Positions 33,944 through 43,087 of a stretch of DNA of 64,000 nt are shown here, in pieces; within the stretch, counting starts at the first letter, position 1; each line of letters starts with the position of its first letter. The notes under the pieces are model-generated. The model was not told where the DNA came from. It ran no database searches and worked only from the letters and a program-made list of their open reading frames with translations. Both the position numbers and the translations under genes were made by a program. Location of the stretch: positions 990,863 through 1,054,862 of the forward strand of contig NZ_JABEKU010000002.1 in the NCBI RefSeq assembly GCF_013283665.1, given 5' to 3'. Source of the stretch: Ensifer sesbaniae. Its GTDB lineage: Bacteria; Pseudomonadota; Alphaproteobacteria; Rhizobiales; Rhizobiaceae.

Positions 33944-36265
33944 ATGCGGATCGTCTGTATCGGTGGCGGGCCGGCGGGCCTGTATTTTGCGCTTTTGATG
34001 AAGCGCCAGCACCCGGAACACCACGTCACCGTTGTCGAGCGGAACCGCGCCTTCGATACCTTCGGCTGGGGCGTCGTCTTCTCCGATCAGACCATGCAGT
34101 CGATGCGGCAATGGGATCCGGAGACGGCCGAGGCGATCGAGGTCTCGTTCAACCACTGGGACGATATCGAGCTGGTCTTCAAGGGCCGCAAGATCCGCAC
34201 GACCGGCCACGGTTTCGTCGGCATCGGCCGCAAGAAGATGCTCAACATCCTCCAGAACCGCTGCCTCGAACTCGGCGTCGAGCTCCTGTTCGAGCGGGAC
34301 GTCGAAAGTGACGAGCAGTTTTCCGATGCGGACCTGATCATTGCTTCCGATGGTGTCAACTCGCGAATTCGCAACAAATATGCAGACGTCTTCCGACCCG
34401 ACATGGTCGTTCGGCCGAACCGCTATGTCTGGCTCGGCACGAACAAAAAGTTCGACGCCTTCACCTTCGACTTCCAGCGCACCGAACATGGCTGGTTCCA
34501 GGCACATATCTACCGCTTCGACGAAAATACCTCGACCTTCATCGTCGAGACCACCGACGAAGTGTTCAAGGCCCATGGCCTCGACCGGATGGACCAGGAC
34601 CAGTCGATCGCGTTCTGCGAGAAGCTCTTTGCCGAAACCCTCGACGGCCACAGGCTGATGACCAATGCGCGGCACCTGCGCGGCTCCGCCTGGCTGAACT
34701 TCGGCCGCCTGATCTGCGAGAAGTGGAGCCACTTCAACGGCCGGAGCCACGTCGTCTTGATGGGCGACAGTGCCCACACCGCCCACTTCGCCATCGGCTC
34801 GGGCACCAAGCTTGCCATCGACGATGCGATCGAGCTCACCCGGCAGTTCGACATCCTCGGCCACGACAAGGCCAATATCCCCGCGGTGCTCGCTGCCTAT
34901 GAGGAGGTGCGCCGCGTCGATGTGGCCCGCATCCAGAATGCGGCCCGCAACGCGATGGAATGGTTCGAAGTGGTCGGCACGCGCTATGCCGACACGCTGG
35001 AGCCCGAACAGTTCATGTATTCGATGCTGACCCGCTCGCAGCGCATCAGCCACGAAAACCTTCGCCTGCGCGACAAGCACTGGCTCGAAAGCTTCGAGCG
35101 CTGGTTTGCCGAACGCGCCGGCGTCGAGCCGGCCGCAAACGGGGCGGTCCCGCCGCCGATGTTCACGCCATTCCGGCTCCGCGGCCTGACGCTCAAGAAC
35201 CGCATCGTGGTTTCGCCAATGGCGATGTATTCGGCGACCGACGGCGTGCCGAACGATTTTCACCTGGTGCATCTCGGCGCACGCGCCATGGGAGGGGCTG
35301 CTCTCGTCTTCCCGGAAATGACCTGCGTCTCGGCCGATGCCCGCATCACGCCCGGATGCCTGGGGCTCTGGAACGACGCGCAGACATTAGCTTTCAAGCG
35401 CATCGTCGACTTTGTGCACCAGCAAACCCCCGCCAAGATCGGCATCCAGCTCGGCCACGCCGGGCGCAAGGGCGCTACCAGGGTGCCATGGGAGGGGATC
35501 GACCAGCCCTTGAGCGAGGGCGGCTGGCCGCTCATTTCCGCGTCCGCCCTGCCCTATCTTAAGCATTCCGACACGCCGCGCGAAATGACCCGTGCCGACA
35601 TGGACCGCGTCGTGGCCGACTTCGTGCGGGCCACCGAGCGCGCCCGCGATCTCGGCTTCGACATCCTCGAACTGCACGCGGCGCACGGTTACCTGCTGTC
35701 GAGTTTCCTGTCGCCGCTCACCAATCTGCGCACCGACGAATATGGTGGCGATCATGCGGCGCGAGCCCGCTTCCCGCTCGAAGTCTTCCGCGCGGTCCGC
35801 AAGGCGTGGCCAGATGACAGGCCGATGTCGGTGCGCCTCTCGACGCACGACTGGCACGAGGGCGGCAACACACCGGAGGACGCGGCGATCTTCGCCCGTC
35901 TGTTCAAGGAGGCCGGCGCCGACATGATCGACTGCTCGTCCGGTCAAGTGGTGAAGGAAGAAAAGCCGATTTATGGCCGGCTGTTTCAGACGCCGTTTTC
36001 CGACAAGATCCGCAACGAGATCCAGGTCCCGACCATCGCCGTCGGGGCGATTTCCGAGGCCGACCACGCCAATTCGATCATCGCCGCCGGTCGCGCCGAC
36101 CTCTGCGCGATAGCGCGTCCGCATCTGGCCGACCCCTCCTTCGTCATGCATGAGGCGGCAAAGATCGGCTATGACGGCCAGCCCTGGCCGAAGCAGTACC
36201 ACTCCGCCCGGGCGCAATATGTGAACAATCTGGCGCGTGCGGCGACTTCGGCGGGCAAGCCATGA
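33944..36265 (+). CDS. 2-aminobenzoyl-CoA monooxygenase/reductase-type fusion flavoprotein
   Basis: A 773-residue fusion. Residues 1-390 form an FAD aromatic hydroxylase of the salicylyl-CoA 5-hydroxylase type: the dinucleotide fold [14 protein letters not shown] and the second FAD motif [28 protein letters not shown]. From about 400, an old-yellow-enzyme domain follows ([54 protein letters not shown]). This domain order is that of the Azoarcus evansii enzyme, which oxygenates and reduces 2-aminobenzoyl-CoA to a non-aromatic 2-amino-5-oxocyclohexene carboxyl-CoA. GGAGGAG precedes the ATG 33944. It heads the nine-gene operon. Confidence 0.93.
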   Translation: MRIVCIGGGPAGLYFALLMKRQHPEHHVTVVERNRAFDTFGWGVVFSDQTMQSMRQWDPETAEAIEVSFNHWDDIELVFKGRKIRTTGHGFVGIGRKKMLNILQNRCLELGVELLFERDVESDEQFSDADLIIASDGVNSRIRNKYADVFRPDMVVRPNRYVWLGTNKKFDAFTFDFQRTEHGWFQAHIYRFDENTSTFIVETTDEVFKAHGLDRMDQDQSIAFCEKLFAETLDGHRLMTNARHLRGSAWLNFGRLICEKWSHFNGRSHVVLMGDSAHTAHFAIGSGTKLAIDDAIELTRQFDILGHDKANIPAVLAAYEEVRRVDVARIQNAARNAMEWFEVVGTRYADTLEPEQFMYSMLTRSQRISHENLRLRDKHWLESFERWFAERAGVEPAANGAVPPPMFTPFRLRGLTLKNRIVVSPMAMYSATDGVPNDFHLVHLGARAMGGAALVFPEMTCVSADARITPGCLGLWNDAQTLAFKRIVDFVHQQTPAKIGIQLGHAGRKGATRVPWEGIDQPLSEGGWPLISASALPYLKHSDTPREMTRADMDRVVADFVRATERARDLGFDILELHAAHGYLLSSFLSPLTNLRTDEYGGDHAARARFPLEVFRAVRKAWPDDRPMSVRLSTHDWHEGGNTPEDAAIFARLFKEAGADMIDCSSGQVVKEEKPIYGRLFQTPFSDKIRNEIQVPTIAVGAISEADHANSIIAAGRADLCAIARPHLADPSFVMHEAAKIGYDGQPWPKQYHSARAQYVNNLARAATSAGKP

Positions 36266-37038
36266 GCAAAAGGCACGCCCTCGTCACAGGCGCCGGCAGC
36301 GGCATCGGCAAGGCGATCGCGCTGGCGCTCGCCGCCGAAGGCCATGTCGTCAGCCTCGCCGGACGCCGCGCTCTGCCACTCGAAGCCGTACGGGACGAAA
36401 TCGTCGCTGCGGGCGGACAAGCCTTTGTCCGCGACGGCTTCGATGTGACCAACCCGGAGGCCGTTGAGCAGGGCATTGCGGCCGCGATCGCTGAAGCCGG
36501 AGACATCGCCGTTCTCGTCAACTGCGCTGGCGAGGCACCCTCGACCCCGTTCGAGAAGACCGATCTCGCACTCTGGCAGCGGGTGCTCTCGATCAACCTG
36601 ACCGGGGTCTTTCTCGTGACGCAGGCAGCCCTTGCCTCGGTTCGCCGCGCCGGCAACGGCCGGATCGTCAATGTTGCAAGCACCGCGGGCCTTACCGGCT
36701 ACGCCTATGTTTCCGCCTATTGCGCCTCGAAGCATGGCGTCATCGGCCTGACGCGCGCACTGGCGCTCGAGCTTGCCCGGACCGACGTGACCGTCAATGC
36801 CGTTTGCCCCGGGTTTACCGACACGCCGCTGATCGACGGCGCGCTCGATACGATCAGCGAAAAGACCGGTCGTTCGCGCGAGGAAGCCCGTGCCAGCCTT
36901 GCCCGATCCAACCCGCAAGGGCGCCTGGTGACACCGGATGAGGTGGCCAACACCGTCTCCTGGCTCGTATCGGAAAAGGCAACCGCGATTACCGGCCAGG
37001 CGATCGCCGTTGCCGGCGGCGAAGTTCTTGGAGGATAG
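36262..37038 (+). CDS. SDR-family 3-hydroxyacyl-CoA dehydrogenase-like oxidoreductase
   Basis: A 258-residue classical short-chain dehydrogenase: cofactor loop [14 protein letters not shown]-type motif LVNCAGEAP, catalytic Ser in [10 protein letters not shown], and YCASK. The Arg pair after the second strand (LAGRRALPL) suggests NADP(H). It overlaps the monooxygenase stop by four bases, so translation is coupled. In this operon it could reduce the ring ketone of the dearomatised product or oxidise a 3-hydroxyacyl-CoA. Which one cannot be told from sequence. Confidence 0.88.
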   Translation: MSKRHALVTGAGSGIGKAIALALAAEGHVVSLAGRRALPLEAVRDEIVAAGGQAFVRDGFDVTNPEAVEQGIAAAIAEAGDIAVLVNCAGEAPSTPFEKTDLALWQRVLSINLTGVFLVTQAALASVRRAGNGRIVNVASTAGLTGYAYVSAYCASKHGVIGLTRALALELARTDVTVNAVCPGFTDTPLIDGALDTISEKTGRSREEARASLARSNPQGRLVTPDEVANTVSWLVSEKATAITGQAIAVAGGEVLGG

Positions 37039-37040
37039 AA

Positions 37041-37883
37041 ATGACAAACCCGATGCAGGCCAAGAAGCGCGCCTTCAAAGACCACAAGGCCAAACACTTC
37101 CTGTTCGAAACGGATGCCGACGGCAGGGTTGCGACGATCACGCTCAACCGCCCGGCAAAGAAGAACCCGCTGACCTTCGAGAGCTACGAGGAACTTTGCG
37201 ATCTCTTCCGCTCACTCGCCCGCGCCAGCGACGTGCGCGCCGTGGTGTTGACGGGCGCCAACGGCAACTTCTCCTCGGGCGGCGATGTCTTCGAGATCAT
37301 CGAACCGCTGACGCGCATGTCGATGCCCGATCTCCTGGATTTCACCCGCATGACCGGCGAACTGGTCCGCCAGATCCGCGCCTGCCCGCAGCCGGTCATC
37401 GCTGCGGTCGACGGTATCTGCGCCGGCGCCGGGGCGATCCTGGCGATGGCTTCCGATTTCCGCTTGGCGACACCGGAGGCGAAGACCGCCTTTCTCTTCA
37501 CCCGTGTCGGGCTGGCGGGTGCCGACATGGGCGCCTGTGGCATTCTTCCCCGCATCATCGGCCAGGGCCGTGCGACAGAACTGCTTTTCACCGGGCGGGT
37601 GATGACCGCGACGGAGGGACATGCCTGGGGCTTCTACAACGCGCTGCACGAGCGCCCGTCGATGCTTGGCGAGGCGCAGAAGTTCGCGCGCAGCATCGCC
37701 GACGGCCCCTGGTTCGCCCATGCGATGACGAAGAAGATGCTCGACCAGGAATGGGCGATGGGCATCGACCAACTGATTGAATCGGAAGCCCAAGCTCAGG
37801 CGATCTGCATGGCGACCGGGGACTTCCGCCGCGCCTTCGAGGCCTTTGCCGCCAAGGCGAAGCCGGAATTCAAGGGGAACTAA
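37041..37883 (+). CDS. crotonase-fold protein (enoyl-CoA hydratase or ring hydrolase)
   Basis: A 280-residue crotonase-family protein. The first oxyanion block is [15 protein letters not shown] and the second [18 protein letters not shown]. The Glu corresponding to the first catalytic Glu of rat hydratase is kept (ATPEAKTAF). The position of the second Glu holds Arg ([10 protein letters not shown]), followed by an Asp in GADMGACG. That is not the residue set of a classic hydratase, so hydrolytic ring opening or another crotonase reaction on the alicyclic CoA ester is plausible. It lies two bases after the SDR gene. Confidence 0.85.
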   Translation: MTNPMQAKKRAFKDHKAKHFLFETDADGRVATITLNRPAKKNPLTFESYEELCDLFRSLARASDVRAVVLTGANGNFSSGGDVFEIIEPLTRMSMPDLLDFTRMTGELVRQIRACPQPVIAAVDGICAGAGAILAMASDFRLATPEAKTAFLFTRVGLAGADMGACGILPRIIGQGRATELLFTGRVMTATEGHAWGFYNALHERPSMLGEAQKFARSIADGPWFAHAMTKKMLDQEWAMGIDQLIESEAQAQAICMATGDFRRAFEAFAAKAKPEFKGN

Positions 37884-37885
37884 GC

Positions 37886-39079
37886 ATGGGGTCCCATGAT
37901 ACGGTTCTGGGCTCACCGACACGCGACCATCTCGACTGGCCGTTCTACGACGACAGCCACCGCGCGCTTGCCGCCGAGCTGGATGACTTCGTAGCCCGTG
38001 GCGGCCTCGGCGAAATCGATCATGCAGACGCCGATGCCGCCTGCAAACATCTGGTCGCAGCGCTGGGCAGCGCAGGCGTGCTTCGCCATTGCGTGCCGAA
38101 AGCCTTCGGCGGCGTGAGCGAAGACATCGACAGCCGCGCGCTCTGCCTCATTCGCGAGACCCTTGCCTATACCGACGGCCTTGCCGACTTCGCCTTCGCC
38201 ATGCAGGGGCTCGGCACCGGCGCGATCAGCCTTTCCGGCCCCGAGGCGCTGAAGCGGACGGTTCTGCAGAAGGTCGCCCGCGGCGAGTGGATTTCCGCCT
38301 TTGCGCTTTCCGAACCCGAGGCGGGATCGGATGTGGCGGCCATGGCCTGTGCAGCGCACCGCGACGGTGATCACTTCGTGCTCGATGGCGAGAAAACCTG
38401 GATCTCGAACGGCGGCATTGCCGACGTCTACACCGTCTTTGCCCGCACCGGCGAAGCGCCCGGCACACGCGGCATTTCCGCCTTCGTGGTTTTCGCCGAC
38501 ACGCCCGGCTTCACTATCGCCGAACGCATCGAGACGATCGCGCCGCATCCGCTTGCTCGGCTCCGCTTCGACAATTGCCGCATCCCGGCCTCGCAGCTTC
38601 TCGGGTCCCCTGGTGAAGGCTTCAAGATCGCCATGCGCACGCTCGACATCTTCCGCCCGTCCGTCGCGGCGGCCGCGATCGGTTTTGCCCGCCGCGCGCT
38701 CGACGAGGCGGTGGCGCATGCAAAGAACCGCAAGATGTTCGGCGCGACCCTTGCCGATCTGCCGACGGCGCAAAGCACGCTTGGCGAGATGGCGACCGCA
38801 ATCGACGCTGCAGCACTTCTCACCTGCCGCACAGCGTGGCAACGCGACGTGCGGAAGCGGCCGACGACGCGCGAAGCGGCGATGGCCAAGATGACCGCGA
38901 CGGAGAACGCGCAATGGGTCATCGACCAGGCTCTGCAGCTCTTTGGCGGTCGCGGCGTGCGCGTCGGCGAAATCACCGAACGGCTCTATCGCGAGATCCG
39001 CGCGCTCAGGATCTACGAGGGCGCGACCGAGGTTCAAAAGCTCATCATCGGCCGCGAGCTGATGAAGGGCCGATCATGA
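37886..39079 (+). CDS. acyl-CoA dehydrogenase
   Basis: A 397-residue flavin acyl-CoA dehydrogenase with the FAD/substrate block [17 protein letters not shown], then [21 protein letters not shown], and the catalytic Glu in [18 protein letters not shown] near the C-terminus. It starts two bases after the crotonase gene and overlaps the next dehydrogenase by ATGA. The acyl chain is unknown; in this operon it should desaturate an alicyclic or dicarboxylic CoA ester made from the dearomatised ring. An electron-transfer flavoprotein would be the acceptor and is not encoded here. Confidence 0.9.
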   Translation: MGSHDTVLGSPTRDHLDWPFYDDSHRALAAELDDFVARGGLGEIDHADADAACKHLVAALGSAGVLRHCVPKAFGGVSEDIDSRALCLIRETLAYTDGLADFAFAMQGLGTGAISLSGPEALKRTVLQKVARGEWISAFALSEPEAGSDVAAMACAAHRDGDHFVLDGEKTWISNGGIADVYTVFARTGEAPGTRGISAFVVFADTPGFTIAERIETIAPHPLARLRFDNCRIPASQLLGSPGEGFKIAMRTLDIFRPSVAAAAIGFARRALDEAVAHAKNRKMFGATLADLPTAQSTLGEMATAIDAAALLTCRTAWQRDVRKRPTTREAAMAKMTATENAQWVIDQALQLFGGRGVRVGEITERLYREIRALRIYEGATEVQKLIIGRELMKGRS

Positions 39080-40281
39080 AGGGGATGTCGAACATGCATG
39101 GTTCGAAGGCGTCATTCGACTGGCAGGATCCATTCAACCTGGATGCGCAGTTAACCGAGGAAGAACGCATGGTGCGGCGCACCGCGCAAGGCTATGCCGA
39201 AGATCGGCTGGCGCCGCGCGTGCAGGAGGCCTTCCGCCACGAAAAGACCGACCCGTCGATCTTCGCCGAGATGGGCGAACTCGGCCTGCTGGGGCCGATG
39301 GTGTCAGAGGCGTATGGCGGGGCCGGCCTCAACTATGTCTCCTACGGCCTGATCGCCCGCGAGATCGAGCGCATCGACAGCGGTTACCGCTCGATGATGA
39401 GCGTGCAGTCGTCCCTGGTGATCGTGCCGATCTACACATTCGGCAGCGAAGACCAGAAGCGCAAATACCTGCCTGGCCTGATTGCCGGCACCAAGATCGG
39501 CTGCTTCGGCCTGACCGAACCCGACCATGGCTCCGATCCCGGCTCGATGATCACCAAAGCCGCCAAGGTCGATGGCGGTTATCTGCTCTCCGGCTCCAAG
39601 ACCTGGATCTCCAACGCCCCGATCGCCGACGTCTTCGTCGTCTGGGCAAAAACCGCCGATGGCGCGATCCGTGGCTTCATCCTCGAAAAGGGATGGAAGG
39701 GTCTGAGCGCACCGGCAATCCACGGCAAGGTGGGTCTGCGGGCATCGATCACCGGCCAGATCGTCATGGACGAGGTCTTCGTTCCGGACGAAAACATGCT
39801 GCCTGGCGTAACCGGTTTGAAAGGCCCCTTCACCTGCCTCAACTCCGCCCGTTTCGGCATCGCCTGGGGCGCCCTTGGTGCAGCCGAGTCCTGCTACGAG
39901 ACGGCACGCCAATACGTGATCGACCGCAAGCAGTTCGGCCGGCCGCTTGCCGCCAATCAGTTGATCCAGAAGAAACTCGCGGACATGGCGACGGAGATTG
40001 CTCTTGGTCTCCAGGGGTGTTTGCGCCTCGGACGGATGAAGGAGGAGGGAAATCCGCCGGTCGAGCTAACGTCGATCCTCAAGCGGAACTCCTGCGGCAA
40101 AGCGCTGGAGATCGCCAGGATCGCGCGCGACATGCTCGGCGGCAACGGCATTTCGGACGAGTTTCCGGTGGCCCGCCATCTCGTCAATCTCGAAGTGGTC
40201 AACACCTATGAGGGCACGCACGACATCCACGCACTGATCCTCGGTCGCGCCATCACCGGCATCGCCGCTTTCGCGAACTGA
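39076..40281 (+). CDS. gcdH: glutaryl-CoA dehydrogenase
   Basis: A 401-residue enzyme that matches decarboxylating glutaryl-CoA dehydrogenase. Distinct residues are the Arg in [15 protein letters not shown], which in the human enzyme binds the distal carboxylate, the block [16 protein letters not shown], and the catalytic Glu in [21 protein letters not shown]. It converts glutaryl-CoA to crotonyl-CoA and CO2 with an electron-transfer flavoprotein. Its place in this operon suggests a C5 dicarboxyl-CoA intermediate after ring opening. ATGA overlap couples it to the preceding gene; an ATG three codons later is an alternative start. Confidence 0.9.
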   Translation: MKGMSNMHGSKASFDWQDPFNLDAQLTEEERMVRRTAQGYAEDRLAPRVQEAFRHEKTDPSIFAEMGELGLLGPMVSEAYGGAGLNYVSYGLIAREIERIDSGYRSMMSVQSSLVIVPIYTFGSEDQKRKYLPGLIAGTKIGCFGLTEPDHGSDPGSMITKAAKVDGGYLLSGSKTWISNAPIADVFVVWAKTADGAIRGFILEKGWKGLSAPAIHGKVGLRASITGQIVMDEVFVPDENMLPGVTGLKGPFTCLNSARFGIAWGALGAAESCYETARQYVIDRKQFGRPLAANQLIQKKLADMATEIALGLQGCLRLGRMKEEGNPPVELTSILKRNSCGKALEIARIARDMLGGNGISDEFPVARHLVNLEVVNTYEGTHDIHALILGRAITGIAAFAN

Positions 40282-40291
40282 GGTCGGATCC

Positions 40292-40720
40292 ATGTTCAGG
40301 ACCAAGAGACCGCTGCGTTTCGGAGACTGCGATCCCTCGGGGATCGCCTATTTCCCGTCCTACCTCAACATCCTCGTCGGAGTGACGGAGGACTTCTTCG
40401 CGTCGCTCGGCTTTCCCTGGAAGGCGATGAACGACGAGCGGCGGATCGGCGTGCCGACGGTGCGCCTCGATCTTACCTTCGTTCGCCCCGGCTTCCAGGG
40501 CGACGAGCTCGATTTTGCGCTGGCGGTCCGTGGTATCGGCCGGTCGTCGCTCGATATGGAGCATAGGGTCTCGGCGAGAGACACCGTGCTTTGGACGGCG
40601 AAACAGCGGGTCGTTGCCACCTCGCTCGACAATCACGCTTCTTTTGCATGGCCGGACGACATCCGCGCCGCGCTGACACAACATCTGGAGACGACCGATG
40701 CACACCATCCTGCAACCTGA
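40292..40720 (+). CDS. 4-hydroxybenzoyl-CoA-type hotdog thioesterase
   Basis: A 142-residue hotdog-fold protein with the 4-HBT motif FGDCDPSGIAYFPSYL, where the Asp is the catalytic residue in the hydroxybenzoyl-CoA thioesterase group. It lies ten bases after the glutaryl-CoA dehydrogenase gene and overlaps the Rid-family gene by 23 bases. It could hydrolyse stalled aryl-CoA esters to free CoA, a housekeeping role proposed for thioesterases in aromatic-CoA operons. The exact substrate is not predictable. Confidence 0.85.
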   Translation: MFRTKRPLRFGDCDPSGIAYFPSYLNILVGVTEDFFASLGFPWKAMNDERRIGVPTVRLDLTFVRPGFQGDELDFALAVRGIGRSSLDMEHRVSARDTVLWTAKQRVVATSLDNHASFAWPDDIRAALTQHLETTDAHHPAT

Positions 40721-41093
40721 AGGTTGGGCAAAGCCCATCGGCTATGCCAACGGCGTGGCTGCAACGGGCCGCACCGTTTTCGTCGGCGGCCAGATTGGCT
40801 GGAACGCGCAGTCCGAGTTCGAGACCGACGATTTCGTCGAGCAGGTGCGCCAGACGCTGAAGAACGTCGTCGCGGTGCTCGCCGCCGGCGGCGCCGAGCC
40901 GCATCACATCACCACGATGACCTGGTACTTCACCGACAAGCAGGAATATGTCGGCAACCTTCGCGGCATTGGCCAGGCCTATCGCGAGATCATCGGCCGG
41001 CATTTCCCGGCCATGGCCGCGATGCAGGTGGTGGCGCTCGTCGAAGACCGCGCCAAGATCGAGATCCAGGCCACCGCCGTCGTTCCTGATTGA
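40698..41093 (+). CDS. Rid-family protein lacking the canonical arginine
   Basis: A 131-residue YjgF/YER057c/UK114 (Rid) protein: ILQPEGWAKPIGYANGV, VFVGGQIGWNAQSEF, QVRQTLKNVVAVLAAGGAEPHHI, and the final KIEIQATAVV. In RidA an Arg in a PAR-S/A segment is needed for imine deamination; here the segment reads FPAMAAMQVV, with Met in its place. It therefore probably is not a general RidA. Since the dearomatised product carries an enamine group, a role in its hydrolysis or handling is an attractive inference. The gene overlaps the thioesterase. Confidence 0.88.
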   Translation: MHTILQPEGWAKPIGYANGVAATGRTVFVGGQIGWNAQSEFETDDFVEQVRQTLKNVVAVLAAGGAEPHHITTMTWYFTDKQEYVGNLRGIGQAYREIIGRHFPAMAAMQVVALVEDRAKIEIQATAVVPD

Positions 41094-41104
41094 GACTTGC
41101 CGAC

Positions 41105-43087
41105 ATGGCTGAGATCCGATTTTCCGAGAGCGTTTCCGCCCGCCTTGAAGCGGGTGTCCTCGTCGTCACCATCGATAACCCGCCCGTCAATGCGTTGTCC
41201 GCGCATGTTCGCTCCGGCCTGGTGGCGGCGCTCGATCATGCGGCCAATCTTCCAGCGGTCGCAGGCGTCGTGATCACGGGCGCCGGCAACACCTTCATCG
41301 GTGGCGCCGATATCAGGGAGTTCGGCAAACCACCGATCGAGCCGACGCTTCCGGAGGTGATCGAGCGTATCGAGACATTCGGCAAGCCAGTCGTCTCGGC
41401 CGTCAATGGTGCGGCCCTTGGCGGCGGCTGCGAGGTGGCGCTCGCCTGCCATGGCCGCGTTGCCGGCGGGAAAGCATCGTTCGGTCTGCCCGAAGTCAAA
41501 CTCGGCCTTGTCCCGGGCGCCGGCGGCACGCAGCGCCTGCCGCGTCTGATCGGCATGATCGCGGCGATCGATCTCATTGGTACCGGACGGGCCGTCAAGG
41601 CAGCCGAATCTGTTACGCTTGGCCTTGCCGACAGCATTGCCGCCGATCCGGTAGATGCTGCATTGGCTTTTGTGCAGGCCCATGTCGGCAAGCCGCTCCG
41701 TCGGACCGGCATGATCGCCGTTCCCTCGGCGGACGCCGCTGCAATCGGCGCAGCGGAAGCAAAGGTCCTGGCAAAAGCCCGGGGCCAAGCGGCTCCCGCC
41801 GAGGCGGTTCGCCTCGTCAAGGCGGCCGGCGAAGTCGACCTGAAACAAGGGCTGACTGAGGAACGGGCAAGCTTCCTGCGTTTGCGTGATTCAGCAGAGT
41901 CCGCGGCGCTCCGGCACGTGTTCTTTGCCGAGCGCGCCGCCGGCAAGGTCGAGGGACTCGACACGGTATCGCCCAGGCCGATCGAGACGGTCGGCGTGGT
42001 TGGCACGGGGCTGATGGGATCCGGTATCGCCGTTTCCGCCCTGGTCTCCGGCTATCGCGTGGTGGCACTCGAGCAGACGGAAGAAGCTGCCGCCAGCGGG
42101 CGGGCACGCATTACCGAGACCCTCGACAGGACCGTGCGCTCCGGACGGCTGACGGTGGCCGGCCGCAACGACTGCCTCGCGCGGCTGCGGACAACCACAG
42201 AAGCGAGAGACCTCGCGAAAGCCGGCCTCGTCATCGAAGCGGTGTTCGACGATATCGAGGTCAAGACGGAACTGTTTCAGAGGCTCGACGGCATCGTCGC
42301 CCCCAGCGCCATTCTCGCAACCAACACCAGCTACCTCGACCCTGATGCGATTGCCGCGGCGACAGTCGATCCCTCGCGCGTTGTCGGCCTGCACTTCTTC
42401 TCGCCCGCCAACGTCATGCGGCTCGTCGAAGTCGTCGATTGCGCCAGGACAGCGCCCGGCGTGCTGGCGACGGCCCTTGCCTTCGTCAAACGCCTCGGCA
42501 AGCTGCCGATCGTTTGCGGTGTGACCGAAGGTTTCATCGGCAACCGCATCTTCTCCGCCTATCGCCGCGAGGCGGAGTTCATGCTGGAGGATGGGGCACT
42601 GCCGCAGGAGATCGATGCCGCGCTCGAGGCCTATGGTTTTCCGATGGGGATCTTCGCCGTCAACGACATGGCCGGGCTCGAGATCGCCTGGGCGCGCCGC
42701 AAGCGCCAGGCGGCGACACGCGACCCCGCCGCGCGTTATGTCGAGATCGCTGACAGGCTCTGCGAAGCGGGACGTCTCGGCCGCAAGAGCGGGCGCGGCT
42801 GGTACGCCTATCCCGATGGCGAGCGCACCGCCGATCCCGAGGTTACGGCGGTGATCGAAGCGGCGCGAGCGGTGAAGAACATCACGCCGCGCGATTTCAC
42901 CGCGGACGAGATCATGAGCCGGCTTTTGAAGGCGATGGCCGACGAGGGAACGGCCCTGCTGGCAGAAGGCATTGCCGCGCGTCCCGGCGACATCGATCTG
43001 GTGCTGATCAATGGCTACGGCTTTCCCGCGCACAAGGGCGGGCCAATGTTCGCCGCAGAGCAAAGCAAGGACAAATCCCATGGGTGA
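41105..43087 (+). CDS. enoyl-CoA hydratase/isomerase - 3-hydroxyacyl-CoA dehydrogenase fusion
   Basis: A 660-residue FadB/FadJ-like multifunctional protein. The crotonase domain (about 1-190) has TGAGNTFIGGADIREF and FGLPEVKLGLVPGAGGTQRL; the first catalytic Glu position is Gly (AGGKASFGLPE) while the second Glu is kept, so isomerase rather than hydratase activity is possible. The NAD domain begins near 297 (VGVVGTGLMGSGIAVSAL) and the C-terminal dehydrogenase domains follow (GLHFFSPANVMRLVEVV; TEGFIGNRIFSAY). It oxidises 3-hydroxyacyl-CoA to 3-ketoacyl-CoA for the thiolase next door. The ATG 41105 is preferred to a TTG five codons upstream. Confidence 0.9.
   Translation: MAEIRFSESVSARLEAGVLVVTIDNPPVNALSAHVRSGLVAALDHAANLPAVAGVVITGAGNTFIGGADIREFGKPPIEPTLPEVIERIETFGKPVVSAVNGAALGGGCEVALACHGRVAGGKASFGLPEVKLGLVPGAGGTQRLPRLIGMIAAIDLIGTGRAVKAAESVTLGLADSIAADPVDAALAFVQAHVGKPLRRTGMIAVPSADAAAIGAAEAKVLAKARGQAAPAEAVRLVKAAGEVDLKQGLTEERASFLRLRDSAESAALRHVFFAERAAGKVEGLDTVSPRPIETVGVVGTGLMGSGIAVSALVSGYRVVALEQTEEAAASGRARITETLDRTVRSGRLTVAGRNDCLARLRTTTEARDLAKAGLVIEAVFDDIEVKTELFQRLDGIVAPSAILATNTSYLDPDAIAAATVDPSRVVGLHFFSPANVMRLVEVVDCARTAPGVLATALAFVKRLGKLPIVCGVTEGFIGNRIFSAYRREAEFMLEDGALPQEIDAALEAYGFPMGIFAVNDMAGLEIAWARRKRQAATRDPAARYVEIADRLCEAGRLGRKSGRGWYAYPDGERTADPEVTAVIEAARAVKNITPRDFTADEIMSRLLKAMADEGTALLAEGIAARPGDIDLVLINGYGFPAHKGGPMFAAEQSKDKSHG

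Noticed and set aside
33284-35272. 662-codon open frame on the minus strand
   Set aside because: Antisense to the MarR and monooxygenase fusion genes. No domain and an atypical composition.
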